The notes under the pieces were generated by a model, which worked only from the letters and a program-made list of their open reading frames with translations, was not told where the DNA came from and made no database searches. From positions 3,223,001-3,287,000 of the forward strand of contig NZ_CP090423.1 of NCBI RefSeq assembly GCF_023518235.1: a stretch of 64,000 nucleotides of DNA. Direction: 5' to 3'. Positions 17,331 to 26,172 of the stretch are shown here, in pieces. A program made the translations under genes and the position numbers. Within the stretch, counting starts at the first letter, position 1; each line of letters begins with the position of its first letter. The DNA is from Stenotrophomonas maltophilia. GTDB lineage: Bacteria; Pseudomonadota; Gammaproteobacteria; Xanthomonadales; Xanthomonadaceae.

Positions 17331-17376
17331 CCGGGGTCAGATCCCTTCTGCCACGGCAGAAGGGATCTGACCCCGG
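17331..17376. repeat. GGGGTCAGATCC-type long hairpin
   Basis: Near-perfect 20-bp arms starting GGGGTCAGATCCC and ending GGGATCTGACCCC, with a very short loop. The ends match two further hairpins in the window (26132-26172 and 45005-45047), so this is a dispersed element. It lies in the roughly 300-bp gap between the plsB operon promoter and the protease. Confidence 0.7.
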
Positions 17377-17389
17377 ACCGGACCCGCGC

Positions 17390-17432
17390 GCAAAAAAAGA
17401 GCCCGGATCACGGGGATCGCAGGCTCTTCAAG
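17390..17432 (-). terminator. Rho-independent terminator on the minus strand
   Basis: On the minus strand AGAGCCTGCGATCCCCGTG, then ATCCGGGCTCT, is followed by seven T. It ends whatever is transcribed leftward from the 17433-17566 region, either the protease mRNA or a separate small RNA. Confidence 0.75.
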
Positions 17433-17532
17433 CCGGCACGAGGCCGGAGGACAGTGTTGTGGCACATGTCCGGTCCAAAGACCGGATGGCGGCGATCCTA
17501 CGCTGCCCTTCAAGTTAAGGCAACACTTCATC
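17390..17532 (-). ncRNA. Candidate small RNA downstream of the protease gene
   Basis: A leftward promoter-like pair, TTGATT (17567-17562) and TACATA (17544-17539) with 17-bp spacing in an unusually A+T-rich stretch, precedes about 140 nt with no open frame. This stretch contains two small hairpins (CCGGTC-TTTG-GACCGG and CCGG-CCTCGTG-CCGG) and then the strong terminator. It could equally be the 3' untranslated end of the protease mRNA. The -10 match is weak. Confidence 0.3.
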
Positions 17533-17563
17533 TAACACTATGTATCTTGTTGATTTTATTTAA

Positions 17564-18385
17564 TCAATCGCGCTGCCAGACCGACTCGATGAAATCTACG
17601 GCATGTTTTTCGGCGATTCGGGCATAAACCCCCGGGTAGCCCGCCAGTGCACAGCCCTCGCCCCAGCTGACCACGCCGAACTGGGTCCAGCCTTCGCTCA
17701 GCCGCAGCAGCAGGGGGCCTCCGGAATCGCCCTGGCAGCTGTCCATGCCTTCGCGGCCGGCGCAGATCACCTTGCCGCGCGACAGTTCGCCGCCATAGGC
17801 CTGCTGGCATTCGTTGAAAGCCACGAACGGCACCTGCACCGTCTGCAGCTGGGTGGGATAGAGCCGACCGTCGCCGCCGTCGGTATCACCCCAACCGATC
17901 ACGGTGAACGCGCGGCCCGGCTTGAGATAGCTGGCATCCGGCTGCAGCCGCAGGTTGACCGGCTGCGCGCCCTCCAGGGGAGCGCTGAGCTGGATCAGGG
18001 CTACATCGTGCTCCAGCGAATTGCCACTGTTGTAGGCCGGGTGCATGTGGATGGCCTTGATGTTGGATGCCCGCGCGGAAGGTTCGCCGGAGAGCGTGGT
18101 GGCCCCGCCGAGCACGGCAAGGTCTGCGGGGCGATCACCCTGTACGCAGTGCGAGGCGGTCAGTATCCACGACGGGGAAATGAGCGTCGCGCCGCACCAG
18201 TGGCGGTCATGATCACTGTCACCCGACGACAGGCGTTGGATGCTGACCATGAAGGGATACTCGCCAGCCTGTGCGGCCTCTCCGCCGATGATGCGCGGTG
18301 CTTCGCGCGGTTGCGCCGTGGCGCTGGCCGGCAGGGCGGATGCGGCCATCAGCAGGCCGGCGAACAACGAGGTGCTGCGATACAT
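17564..18385 (-). CDS. Secreted trypsin-like serine protease (S1A family)
   Basis: 273 residues from the ATG at 18385, with AGGGAG 9 nt upstream; an ATG 6 nt earlier (18391) is also possible. Signal peptide to about 24, short propeptide, activation site at RIIGGEAAQAGEYP (about 31). Catalytic triad: His79 (TASHC), Asp127 (HDVALI), Ser221 (GDSGGP). Asp215, six residues before the Ser, equals Asp189 of trypsin and predicts cleavage after Arg/Lys. The paired cysteines are those of chymotrypsin-fold enzymes. It is a probable extracellular endopeptidase with no obvious operon partner. Confidence 0.9.
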   Translation of the reverse strand: MYRSTSLFAGLLMAASALPASATAQPREAPRIIGGEAAQAGEYPFMVSIQRLSSGDSDHDRHWCGATLISPSWILTASHCVQGDRPADLAVLGGATTLSGEPSARASNIKAIHMHPAYNSGNSLEHDVALIQLSAPLEGAQPVNLRLQPDASYLKPGRAFTVIGWGDTDGGDGRLYPTQLQTVQVPFVAFNECQQAYGGELSRGKVICAGREGMDSCQGDSGGPLLLRLSEGWTQFGVVSWGEGCALAGYPGVYARIAEKHAVDFIESVWQRD

Positions 18386-18540
18386 ATCCATGTACTCCCT
18401 CTCTCGATGGTTGAACCGGCAGCTCCGGGTGGTCCGGTGCCGGCGCATCGATTGGGAAGGTTGGTCCGGCCTGCGAACACGATCGCGCGCACGTTTTTCC
18501 CGGTTGGGGATATCTGCGACAGCAGCGAACACGCAAATGA

Positions 18541-18573
18541 GAACGCCATCCCGCAGATGACGGGATGGCGTTC
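18541..18573 (-). terminator. Hairpin terminator downstream of pyrF
   Basis: Perfect 13-bp arms GAACGCCATCCCG / CGGGATGGCGTTC around a 7-nt loop. Reading leftward, the hairpin is followed by TCATTTG. It lies 34 bp past the pyrF stop codon. Confidence 0.6.
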
Positions 18574-18606
18574 GGTATTGCGCTGTGACCGGCTGCGCCG
18601 GCAGGC

Positions 18607-19332
18607 TCAGCGTGCAGCCAGAGCCGACGCGATTTCCTGCTGGATGGCCCGCGCGGCAGCCTGCGGGTCAGCGGCCAGGCGGATCGGGCGGCCGACCACG
18701 ATGGCGTCGGCGCCATCGGCAAAGGCCTGGGCCACGCCAACGGTACGCTTCTGGTCATCGCCGACCGGGCCCCCCGGGCGGATGCCCGGGCAGACGATCG
18801 AGAAGCCGGCACCGGTGGCAGCGCGGATCGGACCGGCTTCCTGGCCCGAGGCGATCACCCCGTCGATGCCGGCGGTCTGGGCCGCCAGCGCGCGCTCGAC
18901 CACCACGTCCACCGGCTCGCGGTCGATGCCCATCTGCGCCAGGTCCGGGCGCCCCATCGAGGTCAGCACGGTCACCGCCAGCAGGCGCATGTCGCTGCTG
19001 TTGGCGGCCGCGCAGGCTTCCATCATCGCCGGGTGCCAGCCATGGATGGTGGCGTAGCTGACCGGCCACTGCGACAGGCGCTTGATCACCGCAGCGGCGG
19101 TGGCCGGGATGTCGAAGAACTTCAGGTCGACGAACACGCGCTTGTCGCGGCGGGCCAGCTCATCGAGCACCTGGAAGTACTCGCCGGAGGCCAGCAGTTC
19201 CATGCCGATCTTGTAGAACGCCACGCTGTCGCCGAGACGGTCCACCCACTCCAGCGCCTGCACACGGTCGGGCACGTCCAGCGCGAAGATCAGGCGCTCG
19301 TCATCGCGCAGCGGCAGCGGTGCGCGGCTCAC
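18607..19332 (-). CDS. pyrF: Orotidine 5'-phosphate decarboxylase
   Basis: 241 residues. It converts OMP to UMP, the last step of pyrimidine synthesis. FALDVPD, the catalytic [10 protein letters not shown] (Lys-Asp network) and the C-terminal phosphate-binding [11 protein letters not shown] are all present. The ATG overlaps the stop of the upstream phosphatase gene by four bases (ATGA), so the two are translationally coupled. Confidence 0.96.
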   Translation of the reverse strand: MSRAPLPLRDDERLIFALDVPDRVQALEWVDRLGDSVAFYKIGMELLASGEYFQVLDELARRDKRVFVDLKFFDIPATAAAVIKRLSQWPVSYATIHGWHPAMMEACAAANSSDMRLLAVTVLTSMGRPDLAQMGIDREPVDVVVERALAAQTAGIDGVIASGQEAGPIRAATGAGFSIVCPGIRPGGPVGDDQKRTVGVAQAFADGADAIVVGRPIRLAADPQAAARAIQQEIASALAAR

Positions 19333-20252
19333 GGTGCGTAGTCCAGCGCGGCGCGCTTGGCGTCATGACGGGCCTGGCGCGACTGGCTGTAGTCGTTGTT
19401 GAACTGGGCCGGCTCGAAGCCGCCGTAGGTCGGGTTCGGCAGCATCCACCAGCGTTCGCCGAACCAGTCGTGGTACTGCTGCAGCAGCGCATCACGGCCT
19501 TCATTGGTGTTGGCGGTCACTTCCACGAAGTCGCCCAGCTGGTCGCCGAACTGCATCAGCACGCGGTACTTCTGCCCGGCCAGGCGACGGCGGCAGTTCT
19601 TCTCGCTGCCGGCCTGCTCGCAGCCTTCAACGACGGTGCCCAGGCCCAGGAACACGCTGTCATCGGCCACCGGCAGGCCCTGCTCGCGCAGGTTGGCCAG
19701 GGTGGCATCCTTCAGGTGCACGGCGCGGTTGGAGATGTACAGCAGGGTCACGCCCTTGGCATTGGCGGCCTTGGCGAAATCGACCACACCGGGAATGGCC
19801 TTGGCCTTCTTTTCGGCCACCCACTGGTCCCAGCTCAGTTCATCGTATTCCTTGCCATCGCGCACCAGGCGCGCCTGGTAGGGCGAGTTGTCCAGCACGG
19901 TCTCGTCCACGTCCAGCACCACCGCCGGCTTCAGGCCCTTGGCCTCGTTGCCGCGCTCTTCCGGTACCAGCGCGTCCCAGTGGGCTTCCTTCAGCGCTGC
20001 ATCCAGGTGGTCGGCGGCGGCGCGGTAGGTCTGCTCGGTGATCGCCTTGTACTCCTGCGCGCGCTGCATCCACAGCACCGCGTTGAGGTTGTCGTTGGCG
20101 CTCCCATCGGGTGCGCCATCGGCCTTGGCGGCAGCGGCCGGAGCCTGCGGGGCAGCGGCTTCAGCGGCAGGCGCCTCCACGCGCTTGCAGGCGGACAGGC
20201 CCAGCACCGCGGTGGCGAGCAGGGTCACAGACAGGGAAACGGGACGACGCAT
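19329..20252 (-). CDS. e(P4)-type acid phosphatase / 5'-nucleotidase lipoprotein
   Basis: 307 residues. Lipobox GLSAC (Cys about 22), then an Ala/Pro-rich linker. The HAD-type nucleophile motif [16 protein letters not shown] (about 111-126), LLYISNRA (motif II) and the FGDQLGDF acidic motif match the class C / lipoprotein e(P4) phosphatases, which dephosphorylate nucleotides outside the cytoplasmic membrane. The gene overlaps pyrF by 4 bp; linking an external nucleotidase to a pyrimidine gene fits nucleotide salvage. Confidence 0.9.
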   Translation of the reverse strand: MRRPVSLSVTLLATAVLGLSACKRVEAPAAEAAAPQAPAAAAKADGAPDGSANDNLNAVLWMQRAQEYKAITEQTYRAAADHLDAALKEAHWDALVPEERGNEAKGLKPAVVLDVDETVLDNSPYQARLVRDGKEYDELSWDQWVAEKKAKAIPGVVDFAKAANAKGVTLLYISNRAVHLKDATLANLREQGLPVADDSVFLGLGTVVEGCEQAGSEKNCRRRLAGQKYRVLMQFGDQLGDFVEVTANTNEGRDALLQQYHDWFGERWWMLPNPTYGGFEPAQFNNDYSQSRQARHDAKRAALDYAP

Positions 20253-20353
20253 GGATTCACCGGCAATCAGATATACCGGCGCATTTTACCGGCAAAGGCG
20301 GCCCTGGGACGGCTATGCTTGGTGGTTGACCCGTTGCCCCTCCGGAGGCCGCC

Positions 20354-21004
20354 ATGACCGATTCCGTCCAGACCCCCGACGTCCCCCTGCTCGATGCCGT
20401 GCAGGCCCGCCTGCTGGGCTGCCTGGTGGAGAAGGAGGCGACCACCCCGGATACCTATCCGCTGACGGTCAACGCGGCCCAGTCGGCGGCCAACCAGAAG
20501 ACCGCCCGCGAGCCGGTGATGAACGTCGATGCCGGCAGCGTGCAGCACGCCCTGCGCCAGCTGGAGACGCTGGGGCTGGCCCGCCAGCACTTCTCCTCGC
20601 GTGCCGACCGCTACGAACACCGGCTGCAGGCCGCGCTGGACCTGACCCGGCAGCAGACCGTGCTGCTGGCGATGCTGCTGCTGCGTGGGCCACAGACGTT
20701 GGGCGAACTGGTCTCGCGCAGCGAGCGCCTGCACCGTTTCGCCGATACCGACGAGGCCCGGCACGCCATCGAGCGCCTGCAGCAGCGCGCGCTGCTGATG
20801 GTGCTGCCGCGTGCCAGCGGCCAGCGCGAGGACCGCTACATGCACCTGCTGTGCGGTGAAGTGGATGGTGCGGCCCTGGCGGCGAAGTACGCCAGCAGCG
20901 GTGGTGGCAGTGACGCGGCTGACCCCGGCCTGGCCGAGCGCGTGGCCCAGCTGGAAGCGGCGGTGGCCGAGCTGCAGGCGCAGCTGGCCGAACTGCGCGG
21001 CTGA
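20354..21004 (+). CDS. yceH: YceH family protein (DUF480)
   Basis: 216 residues. [20 protein letters not shown] and [13 protein letters not shown] are the DUF480 hallmarks; the fold is two winged-helix domains. The C-terminus is a short coiled coil ([22 protein letters not shown]). Function is not established. GGAGG precedes the ATG. It is divergent from the e(P4) phosphatase gene and convergent with the GNAT gene. Confidence 0.9.
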   Translation: MTDSVQTPDVPLLDAVQARLLGCLVEKEATTPDTYPLTVNAAQSAANQKTAREPVMNVDAGSVQHALRQLETLGLARQHFSSRADRYEHRLQAALDLTRQQTVLLAMLLLRGPQTLGELVSRSERLHRFADTDEARHAIERLQQRALLMVLPRASGQREDRYMHLLCGEVDGAALAAKYASSGGGSDAADPGLAERVAQLEAAVAELQAQLAELRG

Positions 21005-21011
21005 ACGGTGG

Positions 21012-21036
21012 GTTGCCGGCCAGCGGCCGGCACTAC
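21012..21036 (-). repeat. SMAG repeat that supplies the stop of the GNAT gene
   Basis: Reading leftward, GTAGTGCCGGCCGCTGGCC then GGCAA. The TAG at 21035-21033 is the stop codon of the acetyltransferase gene. Confidence 0.8.
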
Positions 21037-21560
21037 CCGACCTCTGCCGCCCCTGGCGTGGCATACAGGCGGCTGGCGCTCTCGATGCCCGGCAACTGGA
21101 TCACCCCGCGCTCGTGCATGCCCAGCCCCAGCAGGATTTTCCCGGACGCCACGTTGCCCAGGTCGGTGATGCCGTACAGATCCTCGATGCCCAGCTCCGC
21201 CCGCGCATGCGCCAACACCGCCTGTGCCGCTTCACCGGCATAGCCCTGCCCGGCGAATTCCGACAGCACTGCATAGCCGATATCCGGCCCCGGCAGTCCA
21301 TCACGCCGCACCAGCCCGGCATTGCCCAGCCACGCGCCGTCGGCCCTGCGCTCGATGGCATACATGCCGAACCCGTTCAGCGCATAGCTGTGCAGCACAC
21401 GCAGCGCGATGTACTCACGCGCCTGTTCCTCGCTGCGCACGTTGCGGTCGCCGATGAAGCGCAGGAAGCCGGGATCGTTGAGCAGGGCCAGCATCGGCGC
21501 CGCGTCGCGGTCGGGCTCGATGCGGCGCAGGCGCAGGCGTTCGCTTTCGATGGGATGCAT
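21033..21560 (-). CDS. GNAT family N-acetyltransferase (RimJ/RimL-like)
   Basis: 175 residues from the ATG at 21560 (MHPIESERLRLRRIEPDRDA), the typical opening of RimJ/RimL-type acetyltransferases. IGYAVLSEFAGQGYAGEAAQ contains the acetyl-CoA pyrophosphate loop (Q-G-Y-A-G). The following helix and NVASGKILLGLGM complete the fold. The acceptor is unknown; relatives acetylate ribosomal protein N-termini or small molecules. Its TAG stop comes from the GTAG of an adjoining SMAG repeat. Confidence 0.85.
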   Translation of the reverse strand: MHPIESERLRLRRIEPDRDAAPMLALLNDPGFLRFIGDRNVRSEEQAREYIALRVLHSYALNGFGMYAIERRADGAWLGNAGLVRRDGLPGPDIGYAVLSEFAGQGYAGEAAQAVLAHARAELGIEDLYGITDLGNVASGKILLGLGMHERGVIQLPGIESASRLYATPGAAEVG

Positions 21561-21589
21561 GCGCGGATCTCTGCTGGGATATGCCGATT

Positions 21590-21653
21590 GTAGAGCCGAG
21601 CCCATGCTCGGCTGATCCGTCAATACGCTAGCCGAGCACGGGGTCGGCTCTAC
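21590..21653. repeat. Inverted pair of GTAGAGCCGAGC repeats
   Basis: GTAGAGCCGAGCCCATGCTC on the left and its diverged reverse complement ending GGTCGGCTCTAC on the right, 16 nt apart, in the spacer between rep and the acetyltransferase gene. Confidence 0.75.
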
Positions 21654-21666
21654 AGCTTCGCCCCGA

Positions 21667-23643
21667 TCAATCGAACAGCGCTTCGATCGCGGCCAGTCCC
21701 GCGCTGGCACGCTCCTTCTTGCGCGCCGCGTCGGCCACCGGGTCGGCGCCATCGCGCTGGATTTCCTCGGCCGGAATCTCCTCGAAGAACCGGCTCGGCT
21801 TCAACCGCACATGCTCGCCGAACTTGCGGGTCAGCTTGCTGTAACTCATCCACAGCTGGATCTTGGCGCGGGTGATGCCCACGTACAGCAGGCGCCGTTC
21901 CTCCTGCAGGTTGCCCTCATCCAGGCTGACCTGGTGCGGCAGCACGCCGTCCTCGCAGCCGACGATGAACACGTACGGGAATTCCAGGCCCTTGGAGGCG
22001 TGCATGGTCATCATGCGCACCTGGTTGCCGCCCTCGTCCTTGTCGCTGCGTGACAGCAGCGCCAGCTGGCCGGCCAGGTCGGCGGCGGTGGCTCCGCGCG
22101 GGCCGCCCTCGAACCACTGCGCCAGTTCCTCGATGTTGTTGGCGCGGCGCTGGTAACTGGCTTCTTCCTTGGCCTGCTGGCGCAGTTCGCTGAGCAGGCC
22201 CGATTCCTTGGCGACCTTGCGGATCATGTCACCGGAACTGACCTGCCGGGTCTGCGCGCGCAGGTCGCGCAGGATGTCGGTGAAGCGCGCCAGGCTGTTG
22301 GCCGCGCGCGGCGGCAGCTGCTGCAGGGCGCCGATCGCTTCGGCGGCCTGCGCCATCGGCATGTCCTTTTCCTGCGCCAGCTCGGCCAGCCTGGCCAGCG
22401 TGCCTGCGCCGACGTCGCGCTTGGGCGATTGCACCGCGCGCATGAACGCGGTGTCATCGTCCGGGTTCACCAGCAGCCGCAGCCAGGCCAGCGTGTCCTT
22501 CACTTCCTGGCGTTCCAGGAACATGGTGCCGCCGGTCAGGTGGTAGGGAATACGCAGCAGCTGCATGGCCTTTTCCAGCGGGCGCGACTGGAAGTTGCCG
22601 CGGAACAGGATGCAGAAGTCACTCCACGGCACCTTGCGCGACTGCGCCACGAAAGCGATCTCGGCGGCGACCTTTTCTGCTTCGTGTTCGCTGTTGCGGC
22701 ATTCCCACACGCGGATGCGCTCCCCGTCGGCCTGGTCGCTCCACAGCTTCTTCAGGTGCTCGTGCGGATTGTTGGCGATCAGCGCGTTGGCCGCGCGCAG
22801 CACGCGGTTGGAGCAGCGGTAGTTCTGCTCCAGTTTGATGATTTCCAGCGTGGGGTAGTCACGCCCCATCTGCTGCAGGTTTTCCGGGTTGGCGCCGCGC
22901 CAGGCGTAGATCGACTGGTCATCGTCACCCACGCAGGTGAAGTTGCCCTTTTCGCCGGCCAGCTGCTTGAGCAGGCGGTACTGCGCGTCATTGGTGTCCT
23001 GGCATTCGTCCACCAGCAGGTAGCCGATGCGTTCGCGCCAGGCCACGGCGATCTCCGGGTTTTCTTCCAGCACCTGCACCGGCAGGCGGATCAGGTCGTC
23101 GAAATCCACCGCGTTGAAGGCGGTCAGCCGCAGCTGGTAGCGCTCGTAGACGCTGGCCGCTTCCTTCTCGCGGTTGCTGCGTGCGGCGGCCATTGCCTGT
23201 TCGGGCGACAGGCCGGCGTTCTTCGCACGCGACACCAGGTTCTTCATGTCCTCGATGTCATCGGGCTTGGCGCCGTACATCAGGTCCTTGATCTGCGCGG
23301 CGGCATCGTCGGCGTCGAAGATCGAGAAGCCCCGCTTCAAGCCCACTGCAGCGTGCTCGATCTGCAGGAACTTCAGGCCCAGCGCGTGGAAGGTGCAGAT
23401 CGTCACCTCGTCGGCATCCTGCTCGCGCAGGCGCTTGGCCACGCGCTCGCGCATTTCCTTGGCCGACTTGTTGGTGAAGGTGATCGCTGCGATGCGGCGC
23501 GCCGGATAGCGGCCACTGCCGATCAGGTGGGCGATCTTTTCCACGATCACGCGCGTCTTGCCGCTGCCGGCGCCGGCGAGCACCAGCAGCGGGCCTTCGA
23601 TGTGCAGGACAGCGGCAGCTTGGGGAGGATTCAGACCGTGCAT
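21667..23643 (-). CDS. rep: ATP-dependent DNA helicase Rep
   Basis: 658 residues from the ATG at 23643 (MHGLNPPQAAAVLH), the usual Rep start; an in-frame extension to 23721 looks spurious. Superfamily I motifs: Q motif NPPQ, Walker A GAGSGKT, Ia ITFTNKSAKEM, Walker B DECQDT, III VGDDDQSIYAWRGA, IV LEQNYRCS, V MTMHASKGLEFP, VI LLYVGITRA. This 3'-5' translocase helps replication forks restart and clears proteins. The length fits Rep (673 in E. coli) rather than UvrD (720). Confidence 0.94.
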   Translation of the reverse strand: MHGLNPPQAAAVLHIEGPLLVLAGAGSGKTRVIVEKIAHLIGSGRYPARRIAAITFTNKSAKEMRERVAKRLREQDADEVTICTFHALGLKFLQIEHAAVGLKRGFSIFDADDAAAQIKDLMYGAKPDDIEDMKNLVSRAKNAGLSPEQAMAAARSNREKEAASVYERYQLRLTAFNAVDFDDLIRLPVQVLEENPEIAVAWRERIGYLLVDECQDTNDAQYRLLKQLAGEKGNFTCVGDDDQSIYAWRGANPENLQQMGRDYPTLEIIKLEQNYRCSNRVLRAANALIANNPHEHLKKLWSDQADGERIRVWECRNSEHEAEKVAAEIAFVAQSRKVPWSDFCILFRGNFQSRPLEKAMQLLRIPYHLTGGTMFLERQEVKDTLAWLRLLVNPDDDTAFMRAVQSPKRDVGAGTLARLAELAQEKDMPMAQAAEAIGALQQLPPRAANSLARFTDILRDLRAQTRQVSSGDMIRKVAKESGLLSELRQQAKEEASYQRRANNIEELAQWFEGGPRGATAADLAGQLALLSRSDKDEGGNQVRMMTMHASKGLEFPYVFIVGCEDGVLPHQVSLDEGNLQEERRLLYVGITRAKIQLWMSYSKLTRKFGEHVRLKPSRFFEEIPAEEIQRDGADPVADAARKKERASAGLAAIEALFD

Positions 23644-23742
23644 GGGGACAGGATTGTAGCGGGGTGCTGGCGGACCCACCTGACTTGCGTGCTTGGGGAA
23701 CGTAAGGTATTGAATTGGCACCGGAACACAGGAGCGTGGTCC

Positions 23743-24480
23743 ATGTCACCGATCCTCTTCGCACGGCCATGGCGGCCCACCGTCTGGGTCGTGCTGTTGC
23801 TGGCGGCAGTCGCAGCCCCCGGCCAGGCCTGCCAGACCCAGCCGGTCGCGTCGATCCCGCCGGCGCTGCTGACCGAAGGCTTCCTGCAGGCCCACCCCGA
23901 TCTGTACTGGCGCGACCTGGGCCAGACTGCCTGGCGGCGCGGCCGGCCGGCACAGGCACTGGCCCGCTTCCAGCGCGCCAGCCTGTACGCCGACAAGCCC
24001 TCGCAGGCGCTGGTGGCACGGATGTACCAGGAGGGGAACGGCACGGCGGCCGACCCGGTACTGGCCTACATCTGGATGGACCTGGCGGCCGAACGTGGCT
24101 ACCGCGACCTGCTGGTCGAGCGCGAGCGCTATTGGCAGCGCCTGGACGCCGCTCAACAGCGGCGCGTATTGGCCGAAGGCCCGGCGCTGTACGCACGCTA
24201 CGGCGATGCGGTGGCCAAGCCGCGCATGGAAACCGTGCTGCGCACGGCGCGCAACAGCATGACCGGCAGCCGCACCGGCTTCGTCAATCCAGGGCTGCGG
24301 TTGGCCCTTGCCGAAGGACCGGAGGCCGATCGCCCAGTCAGCGGCGACGACTATTACCGCGATGCGTATTGGGATCCGGCCGCGTACTGGTGCCTGCAGG
24401 ACCAGATCTGGCAGCACGGCAGCCGCAGCCAGAGCGTCGAGGTCGGCCCGTTGCGCACCGTCGAAGATCCGGCGCGCTGA
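23743..24480 (+). CDS. Secreted Sel1/TPR-like protein, copy A
   Basis: 245 residues from the ATG at 23743 (AGGAG 8 nt upstream). Cleavable signal peptide to about 28. Helical repeats follow: FLQAHPDLYWRDLGQTAWRR, a LARFQRASLYADKPSQALVA helix, then GNGTAADPVLAYIWMDLAAE, the Sel1-type pattern. The C-terminal third has a Tyr/Asp-rich segment (DDYYRDAYWDPAAYWCLQDQ) that is not Sel1. The next gene encodes a paralogue. Sel1 proteins usually mediate protein-protein contacts; the partner is unknown. Confidence 0.8.
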   Translation: MSPILFARPWRPTVWVVLLLAAVAAPGQACQTQPVASIPPALLTEGFLQAHPDLYWRDLGQTAWRRGRPAQALARFQRASLYADKPSQALVARMYQEGNGTAADPVLAYIWMDLAAERGYRDLLVERERYWQRLDAAQQRRVLAEGPALYARYGDAVAKPRMETVLRTARNSMTGSRTGFVNPGLRLALAEGPEADRPVSGDDYYRDAYWDPAAYWCLQDQIWQHGSRSQSVEVGPLRTVEDPAR

Positions 24481-24518
24481 CATGCGTTTGCGGGCCATGG
24501 CCCGCAGGGAGGGAATCC

Positions 24519-25247
24519 ATGAAGGGAATTCGCATTGCATCGGTCCTGCTGCTGATCGTGTCGATCGCCACCACCGCCGGCGCGTCCGATTGCCCGCTGG
24601 AGGAACCGCGCCCGATCCCGGACACGGTACTCACCGGCGGCTTCTTCGACGCCCATCCGGATCTGTACTGGCGCAGCCTGGCACAGCGCGCCGAGCGCAA
24701 CCGGCAACCGGCCAGGGCACTGGAGTACTACCGGCGTTCGGCGCGCTATGCCGACAAGTTCTCGCAGGCGATGGTGGCGCGCATGTACCAGCAGGGCAGC
24801 GGCACTGCCGCCGACCCGGTGATGGCCTACGTGTGGATGGACCTGGCCGCCGAGCGCATGTACCACGACTTCCTGCTGCTGCGTGAACACTACTGGGCGC
24901 GGCTGGACCCGTCGCAGCAGGCACAGGCGATCGCGCGCGGGCAGCAGGTGTATGCCGACTACGGCGACCGCGTGGCCAAGCCGCGCATGGAACAGGCGCT
25001 GCGTGACGGGCGCCAGCGGATCACCGGCAGCCGTGTCGGCTATGTGAGTTCAGGCCTGGTCGTGGTTCAGCGCCGTGGCAGCGAGGCGGATATCCGCACA
25101 CCGGGAAGCATCGTCTACGACGACCGCTACTGGCGCGCCGCCGACTACTGGTGCCTGCAGGACAACTACTGGCGGCCGGCACGGACGCCCCAGGTCGACG
25201 TCGGGGTGCCGGCCGTGGTCCGCGACGGCGAGCCGGGGGGCGACTAG
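24519..25247 (+). CDS. Secreted Sel1/TPR-like protein, copy B
   Basis: 242 residues from the ATG at 24519, with GGGAGGG just upstream. The signal peptide runs to about 22. It is collinear with copy A over its whole length: HPDLYWRSLAQRAERN, then ALEYYRRSARYADKFSQAMV, GSGTAADPVMAYVWMDLAAE, and a RYWRAADYWCLQDNYW end. The two clearly arose by tandem duplication 38 bp apart. Both have conserved Cys positions at the mature N-terminus and in WCLQD, which could form a disulfide. Function is unknown. Confidence 0.8.
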   Translation: MKGIRIASVLLLIVSIATTAGASDCPLEEPRPIPDTVLTGGFFDAHPDLYWRSLAQRAERNRQPARALEYYRRSARYADKFSQAMVARMYQQGSGTAADPVMAYVWMDLAAERMYHDFLLLREHYWARLDPSQQAQAIARGQQVYADYGDRVAKPRMEQALRDGRQRITGSRVGYVSSGLVVVQRRGSEADIRTPGSIVYDDRYWRAADYWCLQDNYWRPARTPQVDVGVPAVVRDGEPGGD

Positions 25248-25256
25248 AATTGGCCG

Positions 25257-25877
25257 ATGGCCAAGCTCTATTTCTACTATTCGGCGATGAACGCCGGCAA
25301 GACCACCACGCTGCTGCAGAGCGCGCACAACTACCGCGAGCGCGGCATGCGGGTGGCGATCCTGACCCCGCGCCTGGATGATCGCGCCGGGGCCGGCGTG
25401 GTCGCCTCGCGCATCGGGCTGCGCGCCGACGGCATGGCCTTCGACCGCGACACCGACCTGCAGCACTGGGTGGAACAGGACCTGGCCGCGAACGGGCCGA
25501 TGGGCTGCGTGCTGGTGGACGAGGCGCAGTTCCTGACCCGCGCCCAGGTCTGGCAGCTCAGTGAGGTGGTCGACCAGCTGCGCATTCCGGTGTTGTGCTA
25601 CGGGCTGCGCACCGACTTCCGCGGCGAACTGTTCGAAGGCAGCCAGTACCTGCTGGCCTGGGCCGACGAGATGCAGGAGATCAAGACGATCTGCCACAGC
25701 GGCAAGAAGGCGACGATGACGGTGCGCGTGGACGAGCATGGCCACGCGGTGCAGGACGGCCCGCAGGTGGAAATCGGTGGCAACGACCGCTACGTATCGG
25801 TCAGCCGTGCCGAGTTCAAGAAGATCACCCGTGGCGAAGGGCGGATCGAGCCGATGCAGGCGCCACTGCCGTTGTAA
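25257..25877 (+). CDS. tdk: Thymidine kinase (type II)
   Basis: 206 residues. It phosphorylates thymidine with [15 protein letters not shown] is the P-loop, VLVDEAQFL holds the catalytic region, and [11 protein letters not shown] the lasso. In E. coli-type enzymes the lasso is held by zinc through a Cys pair near TIC-x-CG and a Cys/His in VCRxH. Here these read TICHSGKKA and VSRAEF, so most of the expected zinc ligands are replaced. The gene is close behind the Sel1-like pair. A large inverted repeat begins directly after its stop. Confidence 0.93.
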   Translation: MAKLYFYYSAMNAGKTTTLLQSAHNYRERGMRVAILTPRLDDRAGAGVVASRIGLRADGMAFDRDTDLQHWVEQDLAANGPMGCVLVDEAQFLTRAQVWQLSEVVDQLRIPVLCYGLRTDFRGELFEGSQYLLAWADEMQEIKTICHSGKKATMTVRVDEHGHAVQDGPQVEIGGNDRYVSVSRAEFKKITRGEGRIEPMQAPLPL

Positions 25878-26131
25878 GGGGTGTTCGGCAGGGCTGCGCC
25901 CTGCAGCTGCCGAGGCCGGAGCCAGAGCAACGGCAAAAGCGGGCTATCCGTGGGATGGCGGGGCACTGTGGGTGTACGGGGACGGCGCAAGTACGTCCAT
26001 GTAGCCTTGGTCGCCGCATCCATGCGGCTCACACCCCGCAAACCCACAGTGCCCCGCCTTCGACAGGTCCCCACGGCTGTTGGTAGGTGTCGACCTTGGT
26101 CGACACATCTGTCGGATATCGAAATGGATCC
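25878..26131 (+). repeat. Left module of a large inverted duplication
   Basis: It begins at the base after the tdk stop: GGGGTGTT, a GCAGGGC hairpin, then CAACGGCAAAAGCGGGCT. Next come 17-bp perfect arms (25957-25973 and 26042-26058) around a 46-nt core (25987-26032), CCCCGCCTTCGACAG (26052-26066), and ATCTGTCGG (26107-26115). A GTAG-type hairpin (26083-26106, GTAGGTGTCGACCTTGGTCG) appears inserted here. The whole order is matched in reverse by the right module. There is no credible open frame. Confidence 0.75.
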
Positions 26132-26172
26132 GGGGTCAGGTCCGTTTTCCTTCGGAAAACGGATCTGACCCC
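26132..26172. repeat. GGGGTCAG-type hairpin at the centre of the inverted duplication
   Basis: 19-bp arms GGGGTCAGGTCCGTTTTCC and GGAAAACGGATCTGACCCC with a 3-nt loop and one G-T pair. It is the same family as 17331-17376. It lies at the axis between the left and right modules. Confidence 0.75.

Noticed and set aside
24489..24506. TGCGGGCCATGGCCCGCA palindrome before the second Sel1-like gene
   Set aside because: Perfect palindrome, but without the GTAG end and without other copies recognised; too short to call.
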